Of a DNA stretch of 24,634 nucleotides, positions 7,475 to 14,755 are shown piece by piece. The notes beneath the pieces are model-generated. The model had not been told where the DNA came from. It saw only the letters and a list, made by a program, of their open reading frames with translations, and did no database searches. Each line of letters starts with the position of its first letter. Position 1 is the stretch's first letter. Origin of the DNA: an uncultured Granulosicoccus sp. (GTDB taxonomy: Bacteria > Pseudomonadota > Gammaproteobacteria > Granulosicoccales > Granulosicoccaceae); assembly GCA_938016235.1 (NCBI GenBank), contig CALLPU010000032.1, positions 1 through 24,634 on the forward strand, in the 5' to 3' direction. Position numbers and translations under genes: made by a program.

Positions 7475-8631
7475 CAGCGACGCTCCCCAACCCCTAAGGG
7501 TGTGGCTGGCGTTACATCCGGGACGCGTCCGTATTCAGTGGGCAATGAACAAGTGTCGAGATAGGGCAAGACCAGTTTGCCAAAATAATCGCACTCTTCC
7601 AGATGCGGGTAACCGGAAAAGATGAAAGCCCGAATCCCCATGGCTTGATACTCCTTGATGGTCTTGATGATTTGCGATGCACTGCCTACCAACGCTGCAC
7701 CGCTGCCAGAGCGCGCACGACCAACCCCTGTCCACAGATGTGGCTCAACGTAGCCTTCATCATCGGCCAGATCGCGATTCTTCGCCTGGTGCGCCACACC
7801 CAATGAGGTAGCATCCAGTGCTCTTTCGCGTATGGCACGCCCTTGCTCATCATCAAGTTGGGACACCAGTGTACGAGCAAACTCACGTGCCTCCTCTTCG
7901 GTTTCACGCACAATCATGTGCACACGCAGGCCATAGTCCAACACACGACCGTAACGGCTGGCACAGGCATTGACTGCTTTCATGCGCTCGGCTAGCTCTT
8001 CTTTTTTCTCCGGCCACATCAAATACACATCACAGTGTTCACCACACAGCTCCAGCGCCGCCGGTGAATAACCGCCAAAATACAACAGTGGCCCGCCGTC
8101 TGACTGGTACGGCTTGACCGGATCGGTGGTCAGGCCTTTGAAATTGTATATATCACCTTCAAAGTTGATCTCTTCCTGTGTCCAGGCTTGCTTTAATATT
8201 TGCACCACTTCTCTGGAACGCTGGTAACGATACGCACTGTCTTCTTTCTGGCCAGGGAAATCAGATGAAATGATATTCACCGTCAACCGCCCTTCCAGCA
8301 TGTGATCAAGAGTGGCCAGTGTTCTGGCCAGCATGATCGGTTGCATCTCCCCACAGCGCACGGCGGCCAGCATGTTGATGTTACGCGTCAGCGGTGCACT
8401 GGCCGCAACAAAACTCAATGTATCCTGCCCCACCTGATAGGAAGATGGGCACAGAATGTTGCGATAACCCAGCTCATCTGCCCGCCTGATGATCGCTGAG
8501 GTGTTCCGCCAACTACTGCGATAGTCACCCTCGGGCACCCCCAGGTACCGATAATCATCCGAGCATAACGGCGCAAACCAGGACACCTCGGCCGCTGTCA
8601 GTGATTCCGACTTGATCGGTACCTCACTCAT
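7474..8631 (-). CDS. SsuD-like FMNH2-dependent monooxygenase (LLM class; candidate sulfonate or sulfosugar desulfonase)
   Basis: Bacterial-luciferase-fold monooxygenase of 385 residues, close to SsuD (381). SsuD and SmoC use FMNH2 and O2 to cleave a C-S bond, releasing sulfite and an aldehyde. By my alignment from memory, SsuD active-site residues Arg226, His228, Arg297, Tyr331 and His333 correspond to Arg236, His238 (YGLRVHMIVRET), Arg307 (GRARSGSG), Tyr341 and His343 (SGYPHLEE). The SsuD Cys54 position is not cysteine here. FGGYSP (185-190) and LWTGVG (299-304) are also family-like. It heads the operon with the flavin reductase and sugar-type ABC genes, opposite a GntR regulator. The ATG lacks a good ribosome binding site and gives about 12 residues more than SsuD. 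SsuD-like chemistry is likely; the substrate is inferred only. Confidence 0.92.
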   Translation of the reverse strand: MSEVPIKSESLTAAEVSWFAPLCSDDYRYLGVPEGDYRSSWRNTSAIIRRADELGYRNILCPSSYQVGQDTLSFVAASAPLTRNINMLAAVRCGEMQPIMLARTLATLDHMLEGRLTVNIISSDFPGQKEDSAYRYQRSREVVQILKQAWTQEEINFEGDIYNFKGLTTDPVKPYQSDGGPLLYFGGYSPAALELCGEHCDVYLMWPEKKEELAERMKAVNACASRYGRVLDYGLRVHMIVRETEEEAREFARTLVSQLDDEQGRAIRERALDATSLGVAHQAKNRDLADDEGYVEPHLWTGVGRARSGSGAALVGSASQIIKTIKEYQAMGIRAFIFSGYPHLEECDYFGKLVLPYLDTCSLPTEYGRVPDVTPATPLGVGERR

Positions 8632-8663
8632 TTTTGAAAACCCGGTGATCTATAAGTTCGCCG

Positions 8664-8692
8664 AATGTATCAATCGTGTATCAATATGTCAA
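8664..8692 (-). promoter_or_regulatory. Promoter of the monooxygenase-ABC operon
   Basis: On the minus strand a perfect TTGACA -35 box (8687-8692) is followed, after a 17-bp spacer, by TACATT as the -10 box (8664-8669). Transcription would start near 8657, about 26 nt before the monooxygenase ATG. Spacing and -35 match the sigma-70 consensus; the -10 matches four of six bases. Confidence 0.6.
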
Positions 8693-8697
8693 TATTG
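8666..8697. promoter_or_regulatory. Iterated operator-like repeats between gntR-type gene and operon
   Basis: TGTATCAAT occurs at 8666-8674 and again at 8677-8685, with a shortened copy TGTCAAT at 8687-8693. Their starts are 11 and 10 bp apart, one helical turn each, so all face the same side of the DNA. The last copy runs into the palindrome CAATATTG (8690-8697). The repeats cover the -10 box, the spacer and the -35 box of the operon promoter, where a repressor would block polymerase. The divergent GntR protein is the obvious candidate ligand. Confidence 0.5.
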
Positions 8698-8731
8698 GCA
8701 GGGAGCGTGCTGATCAGGTGAGCAATGACTT

Positions 8732-9478
8732 ATGATGTGCCTGGAGCAGCGTCAGTCTGGGAAAACTGTGAATACGCGTGAGCAAACATCGACCGGTCGT
8801 GTGCCGCTGGTCGACCAGATCACTGAGATGCTGGTCCGGGAAATTCACGCCGGAATATTGCCTGATGGTGAGCGCCTGCCACCAGAACGTCAGATGGCCG
8901 AGCGTCTGCATATTTCCGTAGGCACCTTGCGAAAAGCACTGGCTACACTGGAAAAGCAAGGCCTGCTGCGGCGCGTTCAGGGGTCTGGAAACTACATTCA
9001 TAACGTACCGGATGCCGACAACGTCTATGCGTTGTTCCGGCTCGAACGCATTGATGGCCCTGCAACGCCCAGTGCCTCTCTATTGTCAGTGCGACGCATG
9101 AACAAGGCTGGGTACGTGCCCTACATCGGCCCTTCCAGGCAAGCGTTCCGATTCCGTCGCATACGCAAGCTGGGGGATGCCAATGCTGCCCTGGAAGAGA
9201 TCTGGCTAGATGGACGCTATGCCTCGTCGATCGATCCCAACACGGTGTCCAATTCGCTGTACCAGTTTTTTCGCGATCAGCTGAACGTGCGCATCACCCG
9301 CGTGGAAGACCGAGTGGGTGTGGCGACGTTGCCAGCCTGGACACCCACTGTATTCAGCGAAGATCTGGATGCATCATGGGGCTTTATAGAGCGGATCTCC
9401 CGCGACCATGAGGGCCAACTGGCAGAGTTTTCCCGCACGTGGTTTGATCCACTCACGGTACGATTCGTTTCTCGATAG
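8732..9478 (+). CDS. GntR family transcriptional regulator (HutC/UTRA type)
   Basis: DNA-binding regulator of about 248 residues. Residues 25-90 form the GntR winged helix-turn-helix (LVDQITEMLVREI, GERLPPERQMAERL, recognition helix around VGTLRKALATLEKQGLL at 63-79, wing RRVQGSGNYI). From about 96 to the end is a UTRA effector-binding domain like that of HutC/FarR/PhnF, which senses a small metabolite. It is divergent from the monooxygenase-ABC operon across 100 bp that hold the operon promoter and repeats, so it probably controls that operon and perhaps itself. The start is uncertain: ATG at 8732 or 8735, or GTG at 8768 (removing 12 residues); none has a strong ribosome binding site. Effector unknown. 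Confidence 0.92.
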   Translation: MMCLEQRQSGKTVNTREQTSTGRVPLVDQITEMLVREIHAGILPDGERLPPERQMAERLHISVGTLRKALATLEKQGLLRRVQGSGNYIHNVPDADNVYALFRLERIDGPATPSASLLSVRRMNKAGYVPYIGPSRQAFRFRRIRKLGDANAALEEIWLDGRYASSIDPNTVSNSLYQFFRDQLNVRITRVEDRVGVATLPAWTPTVFSEDLDASWGFIERISRDHEGQLAEFSRTWFDPLTVRFVSR

Positions 9479-9592
9479 CGAGCGAAAAGTCGTACCGATA
9501 ACGACGCGCATCGCCAGCGATGGGCAGGCAATGACGCCATGTCTCCACAGCGCCACCCTGTTGGTTCGTTAAATCGGATTTACGCTGTGTAT

Positions 9593-10945
9593 TTATGCAC
9601 CACGTCGACGCTGCTGGCTACCACCCCGGGAATTCGCGTGTGCAGCCCCGGCGCCAGGCTTGCGCCCTCCGCCATGACCCGGTGGGTGTGATGAGCCTTG
9701 CGCAGACTGACGTCGCTTACGACCACCGCCGCCTGGAGCCCCGGGTGGCCGGCCCTGGCGCCCCTGCCGAATAGGCTCGGCAGCGATCGTGGGATCGGGT
9801 TCAAAACCGGGCACATCCACTCGCGGCAATTCCCGCCGTATCAGTTTTTCGATATCACGCAGCAACTTGGCTTCGTCGATACACACCAGCGATACCGCTT
9901 TGCCCGATAGTCCAGCGCGCGCTGTACGACCAATCCTGTGCACATAATCTTCAGGCACGTTGGGAAGCTCAAAATTGACCACATTGGGCAGTTGATCGAT
10001 GTCCAACCCACGCGCCGCGATATCGGTAGCTACCAGTACACGTATCTGCCCCGCCTTGAAGCCGGCCAGCGCCTTGGTGCGTGCACCCTGGCTTTTGTTT
10101 CCGTGAATGGCGGCCGCACTCAATCCGTCTTTGCCCAATTGCTCGGCCAGTCGATTGGCACCGTGCTTGGTTCGGGTAAAAACCAGGACCTGACGCCAAT
10201 CTTCGTCGTGTATCAACTTGGACAACAGTTCGCGTTTACGAACCTTGTCTACCTTGTAGACATGCTGCTCAATTCGATCAGCAGTGGCGTTCTGTGGAGC
10301 CACTTCAACCAGCTGAGGGTCATTGAGCATGCGCCCAGCCAGCTGTTTGATTTCCTTGGAAAACGTAGCCGAAAACAGCAGGTTCTGCCGCTGGCCGGTT
10401 TCGGGTAATAAAGCGAGCACACGCTTCACATCGTGGATAAAGCCCATATCCAGCATCCGGTCGGCTTCATCGAGCACCAGTACTTCAAGCTTTGATAAAT
10501 CGACGGTGCCCTGACTGGCGTGATCCAGAAGTCTGCCCGGTGTGGCGATCAGGATATCCACACCTTTGCGCAGCTGACTGATCTGGGGGTTGATACTGAC
10601 TCCACCGAACACCACCGCGGATCGAAAGTTCAGGTATTTTCCATAGGTTGCCACGCTGTCAGCAATTTGCGCCGCCAACTCACGGGTGGGTGTGAGAATA
10701 AGAGCACGGACAGGAGGCAACCCGCGCTTACCGCCACCGTGGGCCGGTGACTGCGACAATCGCTGTAACAGCGGTAGAGTAAAACCGGCGGTTTTACCGG
10801 TGCCCGTCTGGGCACTGGCCATGACATCCTTTCCAGCAAGCACAATGGGGATGGCTTTCTGCTGGATCGGTGTCGGGCTGTCGTAACCTTCTTCGGTGAC
10901 AGCACGCAGGACCTCTGAAGAGAGGCCCAGTTGTTCAAATGACAT
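9593..10945 (-). CDS. rhlE: ATP-dependent RNA helicase, DEAD-box (RhlE type)
   Basis: RNA-unwinding ATPase involved in ribosome maturation and RNA turnover in the cytoplasm. The 450 residues carry every helicase motif: Q motif GYDSPTPIQ (20-28), motif I AQTGTGKT (45-52), Ia PTREL (86-90), Ib TPGR (135-138), II DEAD (159-162), III SAT (192-194), V with ATDIAARGLD (306-315) and VI HRIGRTARAG (336-345). MSFEQLGL at the start is typical of RhlE. From about residue 385 the tail is rich in Gly, Arg, Gln and Pro, as expected for an RNA-binding extension of this family. It is transcribed alone, convergent with the GntR gene (114-bp gap), from a promoter leaving a leader of about 135 nt. Confidence 0.95.
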   Translation of the reverse strand: MSFEQLGLSSEVLRAVTEEGYDSPTPIQQKAIPIVLAGKDVMASAQTGTGKTAGFTLPLLQRLSQSPAHGGGKRGLPPVRALILTPTRELAAQIADSVATYGKYLNFRSAVVFGGVSINPQISQLRKGVDILIATPGRLLDHASQGTVDLSKLEVLVLDEADRMLDMGFIHDVKRVLALLPETGQRQNLLFSATFSKEIKQLAGRMLNDPQLVEVAPQNATADRIEQHVYKVDKVRKRELLSKLIHDEDWRQVLVFTRTKHGANRLAEQLGKDGLSAAAIHGNKSQGARTKALAGFKAGQIRVLVATDIAARGLDIDQLPNVVNFELPNVPEDYVHRIGRTARAGLSGKAVSLVCIDEAKLLRDIEKLIRRELPRVDVPGFEPDPTIAAEPIRQGRQGRPPGAPGGGGRKRRQSAQGSSHPPGHGGGRKPGAGAAHANSRGGSQQRRRGA

Positions 10946-11086
10946 AATTTCCGTAAGTGTTTGAGAGTAGTTCTGCAGCTGATTTCCCTGGCAAACAGAG
11001 ACAGCGTGAGGATAATGAGGGAAATGTGCTCCACCAGTACCCGGTCAAGGCAACCGCCAGGCGGGGAGTCTTTGCAGATCCTGCCT

Positions 11087-11116
11087 ATTGTATAGCTCAG
11101 AGCTACTGACTGTCAC
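11087..11116 (-). promoter_or_regulatory. Probable rhlE promoter
   Basis: On the minus strand GTGACA (11111-11116; five of six consensus bases) and TACAAT (11087-11092; five of six) are 18 bp apart. Transcription would start near 11080 and give a leader of about 135 nt before the rhlE ATG. A perfect 13-bp palindrome, TAGCTCAGAGCTA (11093-11105), fills most of the spacer and could be a regulator site. The leader contains a second palindrome, CCGCCAGGCGG (11054-11064). Confidence 0.5.
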
Positions 11117-11132
11117 ACTTTGTGCCAGCTTG

Positions 11133-11708
11133 TTAATGGTGAGAGGGGTTATGCCAAATGAACGTGCCTGCCAGATGGAGCCACGAGAGCACTGTTGCAA
11201 GAGTGATAACCAGGATGAGAAAGCCTGCGCTCAGGGTTGACAAGGAATCTGTGGCGTCAAGATTCACCAGGCTGACAACCTGTGTGAGAGAGACGGGACT
11301 AACCACCCATTGCAGCGGGAGCCCGGGTATTACCCATTGGTACAGCGTGTAGAACACCTGGGGGGCCAGGCTCATTGCAGCCCACAACACGATCAGAGTC
11401 AGGCCAGTATCGAGCGCGGCGGTCAGTGAAAAACGAAAAGCGGATGGGCTGGATGCCTTGAACGACCCGTTGGAGGCGATCGTATTCTGCAAGTAACGTG
11501 TTTTTCCAGCACAGAACAACGCTAGTGCCACAGACGCTACACATGTCAACACAACTAACAGGGTTCTGTTTACCGGCGACAATGTCAATATCGTGTCACG
11601 GGCAATCATCGGTGAGAGTTCTGCCAGCAACCCCACATGCAGGGCTGCCAGCAAAATGGAGGCAATCAGGTAACTAAGCAGGTGAACCTGGGATCGACCG
11701 GGCTGCAT
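11133..11708 (-). CDS. Small membrane protein of unknown function
   Basis: I do not recognise this 191-residue protein. It has four clear hydrophobic segments at about 10-30, 49-68, 97-116 and 157-184, which predicts an inner-membrane protein with four helices. A short basic stretch (69-84) lies between helices two and three. The loop between helices three and four (117-156) is aromatic and proline-rich at first, and no catalytic or metal-binding pattern is visible. It lies 26 bp after the DM13-domain gene on the same strand and is probably co-transcribed with it. DM13 and membrane redox proteins are sometimes paired, but nothing in this sequence shows haem or flavin ligands. The start follows the first Met of the frame. 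Confidence 0.7.
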   Translation of the reverse strand: MQPGRSQVHLLSYLIASILLAALHVGLLAELSPMIARDTILTLSPVNRTLLVVLTCVASVALALFCAGKTRYLQNTIASNGSFKASSPSAFRFSLTAALDTGLTLIVLWAAMSLAPQVFYTLYQWVIPGLPLQWVVSPVSLTQVVSLVNLDATDSLSTLSAGFLILVITLATVLSWLHLAGTFIWHNPSHH

Positions 11709-11734
11709 TCAAAACGCATCGACGGTGAAGTGTT

Positions 11735-12151
11735 CTAGTTCAGCGCAGCGACACCCAGGCCCACAGAGTACTTTTCACACCAGATGTACACTTCGTTGAA
11801 TTCACTTACATCGATGCTGGCCGGCACCGCATATTTTTGTGCACCGCTGTTAGAGCGCAACAACTCGATAAGCGTAGAGGGGTCGTACTTGCCATCCTTA
11901 CCCAGCGCTACCTTGGGATCTGGCGCTCCATCAAACGTAAAATCATCACCCAGCACGATGAAATACCCTGAGTCTTCTTTCACGATACTGGCCGTACCCG
12001 TTGTTACGTGATTACTCAAGCCTGTGAAAGTACCTGATCGAGCCATGTCTGCCGCGAATGTGGAGGAAGACGTGAGAACGACAACAGCAAGTGCCGTCAC
12101 TTTGAGCCATTGAACTATCGACAGGTGTGAGAACTGGTTGATGGAGCGCAT
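11735..12151 (-). CDS. Secreted DM13-domain protein
   Basis: Exported 138-residue protein. Residues 1-33 form a long signal peptide (positive and polar n-region, hydrophobic core 17-27, TFA-A cleavage site near 33-34). The remainder is one DM13 domain: SGTFTGLSNHVTTGTASI (39-56), LGDDFTFDGAPDPKVALG (67-84) and the C-terminal VYIWCEKYSVGLGVAAL (121-137) with the conserved single Cys125. DM13 domains have been proposed to work in extracellular redox or electron-transfer reactions through this cysteine. It stands between the DUF945 gene and the four-helix membrane protein. Its ribosome binding region lies in the stem of an inverted repeat, which may control translation. The domain call is firm; the physiological role is not known. 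Confidence 0.88.
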   Translation of the reverse strand: MRSINQFSHLSIVQWLKVTALAVVVLTSSSTFAADMARSGTFTGLSNHVTTGTASIVKEDSGYFIVLGDDFTFDGAPDPKVALGKDGKYDPSTLIELLRSNSGAQKYAVPASIDVSEFNEVYIWCEKYSVGLGVAALN

Positions 12152-12158
12152 GGTGAAA

Positions 12159-12200
12159 TCTATCCGTTAAATGGTAAAGGTACACGGATAGACTATCGTT
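12159..12200 (-). promoter_or_regulatory. Inverted repeat covering the DM13-gene ribosome binding site
   Basis: A perfect 9-bp inverted repeat, TCTATCCGT (12159-12167) and ACGGATAGA (12184-12192), with a 16-nt loop lies 7 nt in front of the DM13-gene ATG. In the minus-strand transcript the proximal arm contains the only Shine-Dalgarno-like sequence (GGATAG). A third related element, CTATCGTTA (12193-12201), makes an alternative pairing GATAG-A-CTATC (12187-12197) with the distal arm. It may be an RNA switch that hides the ribosome binding site, or a dimeric operator. Confidence 0.4.
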
Positions 12201-12219
12201 ACGCGGCTTGGTTCCACAG

Positions 12220-13584
12220 TCAGGGCATCATCGCCATGGCACTTTCCAGTGGCATGTCCAGAGCCTCACCCAACATGATTTCCAGGGATAGCGGATTGCC
12301 GTTGATATCCACCAGCAAATCACGCACAGACACAGCGGATGTGTAACTCACCCCATCGGCCAGAATAAACTGCTGCGCTTCCGGCATGTTTGCAAACATC
12401 GCCAGTGGCGTCATGTCCACCGCTTGAGCATCTGCATTCAGATTAAATTCAAACTGCAAGGCATTTAGAACATCGCGTAGTGTGGCCAGTGAACCTACAC
12501 CATCGGCCGGATAGTACGGCGACGATGCCTCAACGAGTTTGACCGTGGAATCCAGTGTGCCGTTACCGCCCTCGTTGCTAAACGACAGATCGACAGACAA
12601 GCCGGTGCCCGGACCTGCCAGCCCCTGCATGGCACTCATCAGATCATCCAGTACCTCAGGATTTTCCAAGGCTTGCGAATCACCCGCTGATAGCTCACCG
12701 ATGACCTGCATGTACCGCTCAAGACCTTCAAACGGTATGGCGAATGTGCTGATATCCATTGCCGCAGAATTTAAAGGCAGTGGTGAATCGATACTGCCAA
12801 TCGCAAGGCGACCGCTGGAATCCATCCGCGCATCCTGAATACTGGAAGTGCCTGATACCTGCATGGATTTCAGAGCAAACGACACAGGAATCTGCGGACC
12901 GGAGAGTGTCAACTTATCGAAAGACACGGAGTAATCTCCCGTAAAAATACCCGAACTAACGCGCGTCAGATCACTGCTGATGGTGCCCGGTGTCAACTTC
13001 AGGAATCCGTCTTCAGAGCTAACCACCACTTCACCTGTGCCTCCCGACCCACTAAATCGGTTCCCTTCAACGGTCAGTGTGTAGTCCATGCCATCGAAGC
13101 GGAAGCCCGTGTCATCACGCTGGTGCTCAAATCGATTGACGATCAGCTGATTGACCATCGAATGATCAAAATTGACAACCGTATTCAGTTGAATCGGTTC
13201 CAGACCACCAAAGCCTTGCAGAATCGCCTGCACGTCATCAGAGAAGGGATCGTCAATCTGCAGCGTCGTTTTGATATGGGCAGCGCCCACTCTCACAGCA
13301 CCCTCATTCAATCCAACAGGAGAATGCTGAATGACATGATGCAGGCGAAACAAAACGTCAGCATCAGGTGCCGCTGAATCCTTGACCAGGGTAATGGCAG
13401 TGCTTTTTGCAACTCCGGCATTGTATTGTTCATTTACCAGTGAAACCGGCATCAATTCATTGAGTTGCGTCAGGAGTTGATCGTAGGCTTGCTGAGTTTG
13501 AGCCCCCGTGTAATACGAGGCACCCGCCCATGAGCCACCCGCAACCAGCGGTAACAAGAGCAACAGTTTCTTCATTGGTATCAT
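12220..13584 (-). CDS. DUF945 (YdgA-like) family protein
   Basis: About 454-residue protein of the DUF945 family (E. coli YdgA, YihF and relatives), whose exact function is unsettled. The N-terminus MKKLLLLLPLVAGGSWAGASYYTG is abbreviated here as MKKLLLLLPLVAGG, a signal peptide or membrane anchor, followed by the family-typical segment with a tyrosine-rich start, an amphipathic QQAYDQLLTQLNEL helix and a beta-rich body in which long stretches of alternating polar and hydrophobic residues describe a periplasmic protein. The length fits the family (about 450-500). Two ATG codons (13584 and 13575) could start it, the second giving the classical MKK signal sequence; neither has a good ribosome binding site. 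The DM13 gene follows after 68 bp, so the three genes down to 11133 may form one unit. Confidence 0.83.
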   Translation of the reverse strand: MIPMKKLLLLLPLVAGGSWAGASYYTGAQTQQAYDQLLTQLNELMPVSLVNEQYNAGVAKSTAITLVKDSAAPDADVLFRLHHVIQHSPVGLNEGAVRVGAAHIKTTLQIDDPFSDDVQAILQGFGGLEPIQLNTVVNFDHSMVNQLIVNRFEHQRDDTGFRFDGMDYTLTVEGNRFSGSGGTGEVVVSSEDGFLKLTPGTISSDLTRVSSGIFTGDYSVSFDKLTLSGPQIPVSFALKSMQVSGTSSIQDARMDSSGRLAIGSIDSPLPLNSAAMDISTFAIPFEGLERYMQVIGELSAGDSQALENPEVLDDLMSAMQGLAGPGTGLSVDLSFSNEGGNGTLDSTVKLVEASSPYYPADGVGSLATLRDVLNALQFEFNLNADAQAVDMTPLAMFANMPEAQQFILADGVSYTSAVSVRDLLVDINGNPLSLEIMLGEALDMPLESAMAMMP

Positions 13585-13604
13585 CAACTCACAAAGAGGG
13601 AGAA

Positions 13605-13625
13605 GCGTTCGTCAAATGCGAACGC
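13605..13625 (-). terminator. Probable terminator after the oxidoreductase pair
   Basis: GCGTTCG (13605-13611) and CGAACGC (13619-13625) form a perfect 7-bp stem with a 7-nt loop. On the minus strand the stem is followed by the pyrimidine-rich tail TTCTCCCTCTTT. It lies between the stop of the oxidoreductase gene at 13694 and the start of the DUF945 gene, so it would end the oxidoreductase transcript. The tail is not a pure T-run, hence moderate confidence. Confidence 0.42.
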
Positions 13626-13693
13626 CTACACAGCTATCGCTTAGGCAGCCACAATTTTTAATCGACGGCCGTGAAGTGTGAGGGACCACTCGA

Positions 13694-14755
13694 TCAGTGT
13701 GGTAACCAGCCGTGATAAGCGGCAGCATCGGGTCCTAACGGCAAAGCCACTTTTGCTGCGTCTCTCGAGGATTGATAAATAGCGGTAATCAGCTCCAGTG
13801 AGGCTCGTGCATCAGCGAGCGTGACTGGTAAAGGGCTATTTCCAGTAAGGGCCGCATGCGCAAGTTCAAACTGCCGGGCAAAACCTTCTGCATGCGGGTT
13901 GTGCTGCGCCACGATGGCGTCCACCTGTTCTTGCACAGATGAATCATGCGCCATGAATCGCCACGGCGTTGTACCGGGGTTGTAGGCGGATAGCGAGCTT
14001 TCAGCAGACAGATTGGAAAAACAGAACCGTAATCGGGACTGATCAACCGCGCTTCCCAGGGTTACTGATGATGTGACCAACGCACCACTACGCATACCCA
14101 ATACGACTGCTGCGCAATCCTCGACTTCTATCGGATTAACACGAGTTGCCAGGCGTGCCTGTACATCGGCTATTGGCCCAAGCACTTGCACCAGCAGGTC
14201 ATGAGCGTGAATCGCATGCCCAACGATGACACCGCCCAGCTCGGTCGCCCACTTTCCTCGCCACGGCACACTGTAGTAGTCAGCATCACGCTTCCAGTGC
14301 GTTTCTATCGTGGCAACCAGTGGCGTTCCGGCTATTCCCTGGTCGATCAATGCCTGCAATTGTGTCAGCCCGTTGCCGAAGCGATATTGAAACACCGGAA
14401 CAACCTGAGTGGATGCCGTTGCGGCAACCGCCAGTATCTCATCCACATCGGCCAGAGAAGGCACAAGTGGTTTCTCGCATATCACATGCTTACCCGCTGC
14501 CAGACCTGCCAGGATAGCGTCTTTGTGCAAGCCCGGCGGCAAGCAGATATCAAGCACATCCACATCGTCACACTGAACGGCATCCTCGGCAGTGGCCACG
14601 TGACGACAATTCGCCAGCGACATCAGTGGTTGAGCACGATCCTTGTCAGGATCCGCAATACAAACCACTTCATACAATGCGGGGTTTGCCAGGTAACCGC
14701 TTAAATGTTCTGCGCCTATACCGGCACCGCAGATCGCTACGCGCAACTTGCTCAT
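13694..14755 (-). CDS. Gfo/Idh/MocA family NAD(P)-dependent oxidoreductase (first copy listed, downstream gene)
   Basis: Cytoplasmic dehydrogenase of 353 residues with the two-domain Gfo/Idh/MocA layout. The Rossmann domain shows GAGIGAEH (10-17), the acidic end of beta-2 (ADPD, 34-37) and the EKP motif (94-96) whose Lys95 is the catalytic residue of the family. The C-terminal alpha/beta domain carries GGVIVGHAIHAHDLL (174-188) with the His183 and Asp186 pair of the substrate site. Relatives oxidise or reduce sugars, inositols and glycosides, or open glycosidic bonds by transient oxidation at C3. Its ATG overlaps the stop of the paralogous gene in ATGA, so the two are translationally coupled and may act on the same substrate or as a heteromer. 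Substrate unknown. Confidence 0.92.
   Translation of the reverse strand: MSKLRVAICGAGIGAEHLSGYLANPALYEVVCIADPDKDRAQPLMSLANCRHVATAEDAVQCDDVDVLDICLPPGLHKDAILAGLAAGKHVICEKPLVPSLADVDEILAVAATASTQVVPVFQYRFGNGLTQLQALIDQGIAGTPLVATIETHWKRDADYYSVPWRGKWATELGGVIVGHAIHAHDLLVQVLGPIADVQARLATRVNPIEVEDCAAVVLGMRSGALVTSSVTLGSAVDQSRLRFCFSNLSAESSLSAYNPGTTPWRFMAHDSSVQEQVDAIVAQHNPHAEGFARQFELAHAALTGNSPLPVTLADARASLELITAIYQSSRDAAKVALPLGPDAAAYHGWLPH

Noticed and set aside
9509..9588. Palindromes CATCGCCAGCGATG (9509-9522) and TAAATCGGATTTA (9570-9582), plus ACAGCG/CGCTGT (9547-9552 and 9583-9588), between the convergent GntR and rhlE genes, considered as a terminator
   Set aside because: No T-run follows any of them on either strand and the stems are short or loops too small; kept only as a note.
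9580..9816. Open frame antiparallel/out of frame over the end of rhlE
   Set aside because: It lies in the GC-rich Gly/Arg tail region of rhlE, where long out-of-frame ORFs are expected; no family resemblance.
14186..14704. 172-codon plus-strand open frame opposite a Gfo/Idh/MocA gene
   Set aside because: Antisense to a well-supported gene, low-complexity His/Gln/Arg composition, no ribosome binding site.
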